A stretch of DNA of 64,000 nt from Rhynochetos jubatus. Taxonomy: Eukaryota; Chordata; Aves; Eurypygiformes; Rhynochetidae. A model generated the notes under the pieces. It searched no databases, had not been told where the DNA came from, and saw only the letters and a list, made by a program, of their open reading frames with translations. Below, one piece after another: positions 36,887-48,900 of the stretch (the stretch's first letter is position 1; each line of letters begins with the position of its first letter). Both the position numbers and the translations under genes were made by a program. The stretch is from NCBI GenBank assembly GCA_027574665.1, contig CM050654.1, forward strand, positions 36,537,722 to 36,601,721, written 5' to 3'.

Positions 36887-39800
36887 GTAAGGGTGCTTCG
36901 TCTCTTATTTCATCCCCAGTGGGTTTGTTTGACGGAGAGCTTGGCCTGCCATGGCAGCACCATGCTGGTCTTGTCAATGCAAATTTTTATGTGTTTTCTT
37001 TATGGTCTTTATTTTTGATTTAATTCCCTTCTTGTAAAGGTAGCATATGCTGAATATTTTGCATTCTTCTACGATTTGTGACTGTTTAATTCATTTTATG
37101 GTTTTAATAATTCTCTTCTGGGTTTTTTTGGTGTTCGGAGGAAACGGAACTATATATCACTGTGCACTGTTGCTGGGCCCTGGCTGTGGGAGAGGGAGGT
37201 TTCTTTCTCAGTCATGTACTCCATATATTTGGCAGAACAGGCTGAAATTGCACCAGCTTAAACTCCTTCATTTTTACAGATCAACACCAGATAAAATAAG
37301 TCCTAAAAGTTTGGCCATGTGAATTTACTAGAGGATACTTCTTGGAAGGGTAGATCAGTGAGCAAACCTGTGGTTTTCCTGCTGCTTACTGAGGAGCCTT
37401 CCCGTTGGGGTGTTAAGTCTTGGATGCTGATACAAGATTCTTTCTTGACCTTGTGTTTTATCTAACCATTTCTCTTAGTCTATATAGGTTGTTTTATTGT
37501 AATTCATATGTGAAGGATACAGTATTGTGCAGCAAAAAATGGCTTCTTGCATCTAAATTTAAACTACCGAAGGTCTGCCGTTTGATTCTAGGTTGGATTT
37601 GGGCAGGTGCCAAGAGCTGTAGATGACTGGCAAATTGATGGAGTTCTAAGAAAGTCAAGATTTCTGGAGAAATTCTCATCTTCTGTTTTTCAGGGATATT
37701 AAAAGTTCTTAAAAAATCCTGCTCCTCTGGATTTAGCGGAAATGAATTTGTTTCTTAGTAATCTGTAGTTCCTGGCACCCGCGCAAACTCGGATTACAGA
37801 GAGAAAGGGTTATTTTATGTCCAATTCTCTACCCCTGTTAATGTCTGCAGCAGTTACGCACACATACTGAGGTGAAAATATACATTCTAGCCTTTTTCTT
37901 ACCCCCTCCTATTACACCTGTAGCAAAGTACGAATTTATTTGTTGGTTGGAGAGAAGTCAAGCTCTGTGGACTGTCCTAGCGGTTTCTGACATCTTGGCT
38001 TTATTACTTGTCTCTAAATATATGCTGATTCTAGATGTACAGATCTTGTGCTCACGTAGCTGCTGGACTTTATTGGAGTCACTTGTGATTTATGCCGCCG
38101 TGCGAGCAGCAGCAGGTTTATTTCGGCTAACACTTGTTAGCTGTTTTTCTGCCCCTTGTATCTCATTCCTTACCAGAGGGATCCCGACTGTTAAATTTTC
38201 ACATGCTCTGCTCTCACACTCACCGCTATATTTGCTGTAAGAATGGGAAATGGGAGACACAGTTTCTATGAATGTTTTCTCTTTGTTGTGCTACTGTGTG
38301 AGCTATACCTTGAATTTCTGGATGATAGTGCAGAGGGTCTCGAGAGCTTTAGTTTTAGTGACTCAACCCTGATCGAGCTTTCTTCTTCCTTGCTCCTTTC
38401 TGTTTTTTTGCTGATCTAGCCCCCTTTTTGGAAGTGTACAACTGCATTAGCTGCCTCCTGGCAGACTTTTTCAGCTGAGGCCATGGCTCAGATGTACTGC
38501 AGGGAGGTGTCTGACCCATCGCTTACTCTCATTCCAAACACAAGAGGAAAGCCCATTGAATAAAGGACAAAAGGTCACATCGCGTTACAGTGCCCAGATA
38601 GTCACACACTTTTCCCTTCTCCTTTTGGGCCTAAACCCCAAACCTAAAAATCCAGCCTAAAATCCAATCAGTCTTTAATTCCAGGGCTGGAGTGTCACTA
38701 ATATCGAATACCCCTGACAGCGATTCCCTTTAAGCATCCCCTCGTAATGTCCTCCTCGTTTTGTTGTGCAACATACTCGCTGCCATTCTTCAGAAGAATG
38801 GACCTGGTCTTGCAGATGCTGCTTTACAGAAGCGATGATAGTTTGGCTACTGATAAAGAAGAGTAAATGCATTTGCATAACCCTGTAACGGGGTTTGGCA
38901 GGCAGCCAAGCCTCTGCTGTATAACCTGGGAAAAAAGCACATTATTTGTGCTTTTTCATTTTCCTGGCCGAGGTTTCCTATTTCGACTAGCACCGTCGGT
39001 TGAGAACCAATGACAGGTACAAATTAAATTTCTGGAAAACTGAGGCAAGAGCGTGGAATATCCCAAGACGTGTGGTAACGGCGGGCTCTGAGCTGCTGCT
39101 CTGCCAGGACTTTGCCACCACCCTGCCCAGTTCTTGCCAGAAAATAGCAGATAATGGGAGCGGTCAGCCAACCACCCCTGACTGTTCAAAAGTCGCATGA
39201 GGAGAGGAATTGTGTGCTCATCTCCCCTCCTAATTTATAATGCAATGGCAAAGATGCCTAATACATGATCAAAGGTGTTTAATTTACTGGTGTCTAATCT
39301 CAGGGCTGTGGATCAGCCAGTGAGCAGCAGCCGTTGTGCCCGCTGATGGGAGAGGGTATTGGCTATGCTCCTTGGGGTGAAAGAACAGGTTTTTTGCCAA
39401 AAATTGGGTTTTTGGTGGGCATTGGTGCAAGCTGATTTTTAAAGATTAGAAGATTGACTGCATTCACTTCTTACAGACGCTGGAGATTCATTTTGGCCTC
39501 TTCTTACTGGCAGGAGATTGATTTTGGCCTCTTCTCTAACAAGTGTGATTGATGGGAATTGCAGATGGGATGTCCCTTCTCTTGTGAAATAGGTAGCAGC
39601 GACAGGAAATGTGCCTGATAGTTGTTTTCAGTTTTTCACTGATGCTTAATTTACACCATTGAACCCTGCAAAAAGGGATCCTTTTGTTTTACAGTGAACC
39701 CTCAGGTAGGAGCCGAAGAATCCTTACAAAGCCAATATGTTTTTTCATGTATTAATTTGTCCTGTGAAGATTTGTGTGTCTGTACCAGCCTTAAAAATGC

Positions 39801-42800
39801 AAGCAAAAATCCTAGGAATTTTAAAGTTAAAGCTGTAAGCAGGGATTACTTGGAGGGGAGCAGAAGCACATGGAAGACTGGATGTGCTGTAGCAGGGAAA
39901 CAGAGCTGGGGAATCTTCTTGGTGAAATATTTTTTTCAGTTTGGAGATTCTATATTTGTTGAAATGAAAGGAAAAGGGAGAAAGAAAGGAAGAGGAGAGG
40001 GAGCAACAGACCTTTTTGAAGACACTTAGAGTGAGGACAGTTGAACAGCAGAACATCAGTAGTCCTTGAGACAGGTTCATTTCTGCTCACAAACTATTTT
40101 GGTGTAGAAACTTTATATATGTGAAAATAAGAGGAATAACATCAAAATAGAATGATTTTGTGGATTTGATTTGAAGCTTTCAAAGACTCTTAATTTTAAA
40201 AAGATGGATTTTTTTCATTATATTTCATATAGAATACAGATTTCATTCTATTTCTGGAATAAGGTTTTAGTTTTGCATTAAATCTCATAGCCAGTAACAA
40301 AGTCAGACATAAGCACTTCTATACATTTAAAAAACCTGAAAAAGGAATTGCAAGGAATGTATGTGCTAGAACTTGTGTTCCTTTTGGTTTTCTGTCTGTC
40401 AGAGCTGTAAAGTCTACTGAATAGTGAGACAAAGGCACTGCTGTTGTTTAGGTTAGACACTACATTGCAGTTTAGTGAAATGACTGCCCACAGCTAGATA
40501 TTGGAATTCCAAATAAATTTAACCCAATGTGTGTGCTCCCTAAGCGTCCTGAGAAGTTAAAGTTAGGAGCACACAGTTTTAGAGGGGTTTTTCATTATTA
40601 TTATTTGGATGAGGAGTGTTTTTAGGTACATGTTTTTTTAAACTCTACATTCTGCATGTGAGATGAAAACAAAGATATAAGAGTTGGATTTGACTTTTTC
40701 TTTGCCTTTCTAAGTGAAAATTCAGGTCAAATGCAGTCAAGGGATAACCCATCCATCAGGGCTGAGGTAGAGCGGCATTCAGCTCTTTTGTTTGCCTCCG
40801 TAATTTGAATTTCCGTTATCCTTTTCCTGGTGGATTGCACTTAGCCACTGTGCTGTTGTATGTTCTTAGGAAAAATTATTTGCAGTTTCTGGTGTTGACA
40901 CTCTTCTATTGTCTGGATGAATACAAAATTTTGCAGTCCACAGGTGGAAACTACTGTTATTTGCTATTTGAGGGATACGATTCTGATCTGGGAGAGGAGA
41001 TGTGTGTTCAGATTCCTCCCAGCAGATGTAGGAATCAAGCCTCAGTGCTCAGGCTTGAAAACAAAGCCCTGAGCTGCTGGATCAGAAGATTTTATTTTCT
41101 AGTGGTTTTTTTTTAAAAGTTTTGTCTCTCATTTCCTCTATTAGAAATACACAAAGCAAATGAACAGTGACCCCTGTTTTTTCATTTGCCATAACAATAA
41201 CACTTTTACAAACAGTATCTGGTGCATTAAGTTTTGGAGACACCCAAACGTAGACATCTTAGCCCCGTGTTTATTTGGATCATAGGATTCCCAGCTCTCT
41301 CTTTGCTCAGTTTTGTGGCAGGCAAACATTTCCCATCTTCCTTCCACCTTGTTGCAGAAGGGGTTTGGGTTTCTTCTGCCAAAGAAGCCTCTGCTGCACA
41401 GATTGAATATATGGTATTGCCAGTATCCAAAATAGCCCTGGCGGTCTTTGAGCACTCTAAAACACATTATGAATCCTTCAAAGTGTGCCTGTTAGCATTG
41501 CTCACAAATTTCCTAAGGGAAAAAGTGTTTGGATGGTGCTAGATGCATGGCAAGTCTGTGTCCATCATTAGGCTCTAATACCATTAGCCAAGTGCAAAGA
41601 GCAGGTAATGTTTATTCCAGGAGCCTGGAAGGTTGGATCATTGGTTACAGAATAGCAGACGATTAGAAAAAGGGAAAAAAAATGGGAATGTGTTGTTAAT
41701 GAGTAGCGTAGCTCACTTCAGGGTTTTCTTGTGTTGTACTGTGTGGATTTGAGCCTGCGTTCCCCAACCAGGCTTAGCACTTTGCCGGAGCCTTTCTGAG
41801 CTGCCAAGGGAGAGCCTGGCTGCTGAAGGGGTACCCTGTCCCCCGGTAATGCTTTTGTACCAGCAGCATGGGCTTGGTGACAGCCTCGTAATGTGCCAGA
41901 AATTATTTTGGAGATGATCCTTTTGGTGGAAAAGGTTCAACAATAACCATTTATCTCATCCTCTAATGTAAGGAAATTTATTCACCAATTTAAATGCACT
42001 GACACAGTTGGGAAAGGAAACCAGGGATCATTTCTGTACTGTGCGCACCCGGATCCTGGATGGTATAGCTCCTTTTTCCTGCTGAGAGACCTATTTCCCC
42101 TGATTTCCTTACAGTGGATGTGATGGCTGTGTGACTCTAAGGCATGTAGCGTGGATGCACTGAGCTGTTGGAAAACTCACTGGGTTTTGGTGAGTTACAT
42201 TTGTCCAGCACAGAAAGCTGTGTGGATCAGCTTGGGGCTGTGCAATTTCAGTGTCTGTTGGGGGAGAGTGGGGCTGGAGATGGGGAAGAGCAAGATCCCT
42301 TCCTTGGCAGTAGCCTGCAGTTGCAGTCAGGGGGGATGTGGAGCTGCACAGCAGGAGTGGAACACAGGGCAGCTTTTCCTCCCCTTCTTCCTTTTCTGCT
42401 TGTAGCTGAAGGGCTATGAGTGTAAAAGAGGCATGAATGTTTCCTTTGGTTTAGTGTGCTTTTAAGTATGTGGTTTATTGCTCTTCAGTATGCAAGTGAG
42501 TAAGAGGGCTCTGCCACTTGAGTTAGGCTTTGTGCTGCTGTTGTCTGCTAGTGAACGGATCCATCTGACACCGCAGACAACATAACATACGTTGTGAAGC
42601 AATTCCTGTAGCTTTACACTATCAATCCCAGCGTGTAATACAGAAAAAAGCATCAATCACATAAACACCCTACTATATCACAGTTAGTAGATTGACTCCC
42701 AAGAGGAAGATCTAACCTGACACATTAATATGTCGAAAGTTAGTTTAAAACCAGGGCTTATGTAGCATCTCCTGTCCCCAGGACCTCCTTCCTCTCCCTG

Positions 42801-45728
42801 CCCATTCGGATACAGCACAGCAGCGCAAATGCACGGCTGGTTTGCAGCCTCAGATCAGCGAGTGTCTCGAATACCTGGGCTCTGTCTGTATTACATTGTC
42901 CTAAATACATCTGCGACATGAAAGACTGTGTCTGAATTTCATGCAAAAGCATGTTTTTACATTTGTCTTTGTGTTGCTCGGTGTCACAATTAATTTGACT
43001 TTGAGGCTCTGAATGAGTAGGTACAAGTTAATTAGATTCACTTTCTGTTAGGCGGTTGCATGTAATTCTCCCTCAAAAACATCTGTGTGAGCAGGGGGAT
43101 GGAAATTGCCAGCTCCACATCTTGTTCACCTCAAGGTCAATTAAGTTATCTCTCCAGCCTTTTGTAGTAGGAGCGGCGGAGGGATTTTTCAGGGAATGAA
43201 AAAGCTGTTCAGCCTTTGCATACTTCAGAGGCTTTTGCACATAGGGCGATTGCTGGGCAGAGACGCCTTTTGCGGCCGGAGTGTCGGCATAGGCTTGAAG
43301 CCATTAGGAGAGGTATTGTCTCGCTAAGAATTGGGGCTAGCCATGTGGATTTTGAGTAGACCCCAAAGCAGATTTTTAAAGGCTTCCGTTTGTTTGGTGT
43401 TTCAGTGAAGACCAGGCCAGACTTAAATCTCCTTTGTGGTGGCAGCAGCCCCAGAAATGGGTTTGGGTTTTCAAGCTGGTATCTGACTGTGAAGTTCTGA
43501 TCACTCTAACATGTGAGATCGGTTACCTTCTATGCTGTGTTTGACTCGAGTTGTCTAGTGCAATCAGGTAGGACAGTGATTTGCATTTGCAACTATTTTA
43601 CCTACTCAGAATCAGGAAGTCTTGTTTCTGGTTAACATTGTGGCATGGGGGGCTTACCTGATACCTGTGGTGAGAAATTGTTAAAAGGGAAGTAAAGTTA
43701 CAGTTCACGTGACTCCACGTAAGCTAATGTTAGAAACAAGACTCAAAATCCCTGGGTTAGCAAGCACAGATATAATGATTATTACTTCTCAGTCCTTGGT
43801 GCAATGGTATTGATGTTTTGTACCAGAGACAGCATTGTTGCAATCAGTTGCATTTGACATGTAATAGAGGCATGAAAAATCTTGGAGTTGTAAGGAAGAA
43901 TAATTTTATTTTGAAGAGGCTATATCACAGGTTGTTTCTACTTTATGAAGTTGTTAAAATAAACCTTAGTAAATTCATCCTCGCAGCACCTGTGAGATTA
44001 ATGAGTTTTATTCTAGGTGAAGAAACGGAGACAACAAAAAATTGTTACGCTTTTTTAGTGTGAAGTATAAATTTAGGCCACTAAATGCTAGTAGTTGAGA
44101 GTCTAGTCAAACTTGGTCAGGTGTCAGTGGGAATATTCCTATTGACCTTTACGAAAACAGAACCGGTTTCCAAACTGGAGGAGAAGCGAGTGAATGTCCT
44201 TCATCTTCTCTGCTCCCCTGTGAGACTGCCCTAAATCCTGAAATTGTTGCCCCGGTCTATTTTCTTTAGAGAAAGCTGGGTTGGTCAAACTGTGCTGTAA
44301 GTAAAACCAAGTGAGGTAATGGCTGGTTCCCTGGCAGCAGCTCTGGATTTCACACCTTTTAAGGGTACGTGTATTTTCTTCTTACAGTTGGCAAAAGCCC
44401 GACCGTGAGCAACTGGAGGCTGGAGGAGACAAATTTAGAGACAGTTCACACTGAGTTCATGTACGGTCTTAATTTCGGTGACCTATTTGCATCATCAGTA
44501 CAACACTAGGCAGAAATTCTTGGTTCCTTTTCTCCTGGTGCCTCCTTTTTCATGGATTTCATCTTTTTTATCCCCCTGTTCCACCCTTTGTGGTGCACCA
44601 GTGATGTCTGTGCTCCTACATACCTCAGGCCTCTTTTGGTGTATTCTTTCCTGCGCTGCTACTTCAGTTATTTAAGGCGTTTGAGAGCCAGGAAAGGTTT
44701 TTCTCCTTTTCTGGGGGATGAGTGGTGACTCTTTGGTTGATCTCTGGCTGGGATGAAGTGGAGCAGAAGCAGCTGTGCTCTGCGGGGTCCCTCCCAGCCC
44801 GTGCCAGGCAGGAGAGCCATCAAGGGGCTGAGGCAGAAGCAGAGGAGCAAGGAAGGATGGTGGCCTTAGTCTGGGGGTTCTTCTGTAGGTATTTGCTACA
44901 TTTGACATACTTTTCTACAGTGTGAAAAGCTGTTGTAACTTTGGACCTCCTAAGAAATTTATTCTGGGACTTTGTATCTTGTTACCAAACCAGTTGGCAG
45001 CTCTTAAAATTTGGTTACGCATTGCACTGGGCCTTGTGTGGTGTCTTGATCAGTTACAAAATGAATGAGGATTGTGTCCCAGTGTCAGCAGGAGTAATTG
45101 AGACCCAGAATATGGCCACAGTTGCAGCATTCTGGGGTCTCTGGTGCTTTGTCAGGTTTGGAAACCATCTGACCTTGTTCATGTGCTTGATGGCAGCCTT
45201 GCAGAACCAACATGTTTCTTGATAGTGTGTGACTAATTATCTTGTAAAAGAGTGGAGTTGCTCAGCAGGATGTGCTGACACCTGGACGGACGGCGGACAG
45301 CTAGTTCTGTGTGCGGGGTGATGGGAATGGTTACCAGTGGTAGCATTTCTCCTGGGCTTGGCTTTTATTTTCCATCCTGGATAAACTGTGAAATTCTAAC
45401 CGCACAGGAGCAAATGCAGTGCCTTTCACATCTGTTTTAACTTGAAATAGATGAGGTGTGTTATTTGAAAACTACTTGGCACGTAAGTTTGCACCCAGAA
45501 CTCCCTGGAAATGTGTTGTGTGCACTGCGTTACAGCTCCTCTTAGCTTCAGTGTATTGGTGTCGATGACGGGTCTTCTCATTAACCCAAAATGGTCATGG
45601 GTTTCTTCTACTCTGAGGCCAGACCCTGTCTTAGGCTGAAATATATGGGGGGTTTGGTTTGGAAAAAAAAAGGAATGAAATGCGTTAATCGAGACCTCCT
45701 CAGCTGTTTCACTGTGTTCTCATGGCAG
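36887..45728 (+). other. THSD7B: THSD7B intron (phase 2), 8.8 kb
   Basis: Lies between the GTAAGG donor at 36887 and the TCATGGCAG acceptor ending at 45728. No exon, RNA gene or recent mobile element was recognised. It contains a 23-bp direct repeat at 39482-39535, a TCF/LEF-like motif at 39268 and a motif-rich patch around 43000-43330. Confidence 0.85.
39482..39535 (+). repeat. Direct repeat of 23 bp, 31-bp period
   Basis: GGAGATT(C/G)ATTTTGGCCTCTTCT occurs at 39482-39504 and 39513-39535 with one mismatch, a local duplication. Confidence 0.85.
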
Positions 45729-45980
45729 CCTCTGCGTGCAAGATCCTGTCCCTCTGACCTTCAAGTCCTGTGTCGTCGCTAAGGACTGCGAGCTGTCTGA
45801 GTGGTCTGCGTGGAGTGCCTGCTCGCGGACCTGCGGCTGGGGAGATCTCGCCCCGGGCTTTCGGAGCCGGCGCCGCAGCGTGCGGAGCGTGGCGGTGGGT
45901 GCCGGGAAGCTCTGCCCGGAGCTGGAAGAGAGGGAAGCGTGCAGCGTGGGAGGGAAAGAGCTGCTGCAGCCTTGCCCCAG
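45729..45980 (+). CDS. THSD7B: THSD7B internal exon, complete-looking thrombospondin type-1 repeat
   Basis: Second THSD7B exon in the window, 252 nt. The acceptor AG is at 45727-45728 and the donor is CCAG|GTACAG. The first base (C) completes the Ser codon begun at the end of the previous exon (AG+C), and the exon ends with two bases of the next codon, so it is phase 2 on both sides. The product begins SLCVQDPVPLTFKSC and carries a thrombospondin repeat with EWSAWSAC, giving a WxxW tryptophan C-mannosylation motif, followed by CSRTCG, the CSx(S/T)CG O-fucosylation motif. It ends ELLQPCPR. A basic patch (FRSRRRSVRS) follows the CSRTCG loop, as is common in heparin-binding repeats. The exon is clearly GC- and CpG-richer than its introns. 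The frame runs on 37 nt past the donor to a stop at 46015-46017, so read-through would truncate the protein. Confidence 0.93.
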
Positions 45981-48900
45981 GTACAGCGCGTGCTTTCAGC
46001 CCGGTTTTCTGAAGTAAAAGAACCTCCTGTGTGATGGTTGTCTTGTGCACAGCAGAGCTTCTTCGCTCCGTGTCTCCGCGTGGAGAGGGTCTCATGTCAT
46101 GCTTTCTCTCTGTGTCTAAAAGATCATTGATTTGATCAGTCTTAACTATGATTAGTGGTATTATTTACGGTTAGTAATATTCTTGTAATTGTTGCTATCA
46201 TCGTTATTGCTATTACAATAATTACACTTATATTTAGAAATAAATTTAAATTACACCCGCCAGAGTTTCTATTTTCATGTTTGAAAAATTGAGAGGAGAT
46301 ACTCTTGTTCTCTGAAGGGGCTTTCATACTGATTGCTGTTTCGGAGAATTTCCTCAGCTGCAAAGAGACTGGGCAGGTCTCCATGGCCGTACTTTTATTG
46401 GCTTTGAAACTGTAATTTTTACATAAGATTTAACGATTCCCCTTCATCTCCCCATAAAAAAAAATCCCAGTCCTCCTTGAGGAAAATGGGAACTGATCAG
46501 TGGTGATAGCTTGGACTTTGCTCGGCTTCCCCCTGGGTACTTCTTGAAATGGGAAACTTTGCAGTCCCTACGTGCTTGCTCGGTTTATGGCAATCTTGGT
46601 TCTGGCAGAAGGTGGGTCTGGCCTTTCTGGTGTGCAAATCCACGCCGTTGTGCTCGGCCAGGCTAGCATAGGGGGTTGCTAGTTTGCTTTGCAAAGAAAA
46701 TAAAATACTGCTTAATTTTTCATGTGACATATTCTGAGATTGACTGTAAAGTGCTTCAAGACTGATAAAATTTTATATGCATGCAGACAAATCTCCCAGT
46801 CTGTGAATGAGTGTGTTTAATGGGAGGTCTATTCAGTGCTCAAGTCATGAGTTTCTGGGGCTTTGCCAGGTACTGCCAAAACCTTTGATAAAGCCTTTGC
46901 AAGATACATTTCTTAGGGAGGCATAGCATGTAAAAGTGTCTCGATACTGTTGAGTTCATTCAAAATCAAATGCTGATCATTTTTATACACCCTGCTAGCA
47001 GAAGAGAGGAAGGACAAAAAAAAATATTCTGTTGCTTGATTACATCCTACGAAAAGGCTCTTACCGTGATTTTTGCTCCTTCCCAAACGCGCATCCATTT
47101 CAAAGACAATAGATTAACACATTGTCTCGCTGATTTTGTATAGGAGCGTGGGCGCAGGCGACACGTGATTGGGGTAGGCCGGCGGGTGGTTAATCAGGGA
47201 GCGAACAGACACGTGTCTGTCCCGAGTTTCTCAGTTCTACTTTTTGACACTGCACCGTATCAAAGTGCAGATTGTAGCTTGCTTGGTGTCGAGAGCCCAA
47301 AAGGTGAGAACCTACATAACACTGATAATTTTCTCATGGTGCCCTACTTGATTTAGAAGTAAACCTGTTGTTCTTTTGGTATATTGCTGCTATGCCCCTG
47401 TTTTCATGAGCCTGTGGACTCTTAAATTCCCCCTGTCCTGCCATACCTACAGACCATCAGTCCTTCAGGCTACCTCTTCAATAAAGTGTCTGCGAGAGCT
47501 AGGAGAAACTGCCTAATGAGCTAGCCCAGAAAAATAGCATTAGCCTTACAGGTTAATAGAGCCACTTTGCTAAAAATATTACAATGCCGCTGCCCGGCCC
47601 CCAAACCTCTGGTAATTAGTTAATTGTTATTTCTAGGGGTGCAGTATCTCAGAAGGTAGGCGCTAGGCTGTGAACTTCTCGCACTACGCAGTGTTGAGGA
47701 GAATTTCGCATAGCGCCTGGTTAGTAGACTTTGGTGTGGCTATTCAATACTGCAGAAACGAGCTGGAGTGTAAAGCTGTAACGTTGCAGTATGTGCTGCG
47801 GGTCTGCTGGATGTAAGGCCGCAGGAGCCCGAATTTCGTGTTAACAAACAGAAGTTCAACATACTGAAGTACATTACTGAAGTGTCAGCAGCTGGCAAAG
47901 GGTGTTATCGGCCCTCTGCAGCCTGGTGATTTGGTGATGGGGTTTGAGAATTGATGACCAAGATACTGGAAGTACTTCAGACTGGAAAGCAGTAGCTTTC
48001 AGCCATAGAGGGATGTAGAGCTCTGTGAAATAATAGAATTCCTCCTTGATGCTCCTTGCTTAAGCATATTCTTTTTGCAGTGTAATACCTAAAAAGATTA
48101 TGCTTTTTTTTCCTCCTTAAATATATGCTACCTCATCTGTGGCTTTGCTGAGGGTTACCAAACAATTACCTTTTCTTTTTTCCCCTTACAAGAAGATGAT
48201 GAATTTAAGGAGATTCAGGCTCATCAATAAAAGCTGCTCTCCTTCCTTTCTGAGGTCTCAACACAAACCATTCGTTCTTTTTCTGGCTTGTGTTTGCCTA
48301 ATCAGATTAGTCTTAAAACCTTTTAAGATCAGAGTCCTATTTACTTTCCCAGTTCCTGAAAATCTGCTCTCTGCTATTTTTTGGTTGATTTTAAGACAAG
48401 TAGCTTTTATTTCAGCTTTGTTCTTTGGGCAAGAACTTTCCCAAGCATGTTCCAGGCATGGCAAAGAAAACAAGTGAGGACATAGAGCAGAAAGAGAGCA
48501 AGTTTCTGAGCAGGAGGAGAAAGGGAGTTTCCTTGCACCTCAAGAGGTAGCAGAGTTGTACTCAGCAGGGTGAGATGGCTGAAGTTAAATTCCAGCCTCC
48601 TAAAAGGATCCAGAGGGGGAATACAAATCTTCAGCTTCAAAGCTTCTCTGTTAAGTATTACCTCTATGTCCATGGCAAGGCTACAGGTTGAAAGGTCCCA
48701 TCACAGGCACATGGCTGTACCTGCATAATTTTGCTGTTAAATGGAAAGGCCTTTTAATTTTATGGCTGAAGTTTACAACAACTTCTTTAATCAATAGTTT
48801 AAGTGCAAGAAAATAAAACACTTTAAGTGCATGTGGGACTCCAGAGCTTTGTGCTTTGTTTTACTTTTGGTTATTTGTTCTGAAGGGATTAGATTAAGTG

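Noticed and set aside
47658..47718. 8-bp inverted repeat AGGCGCTA / TAGCGCCT with 45-nt spacer
   Set aside because: Short stem, long loop and little further pairing; likely chance.
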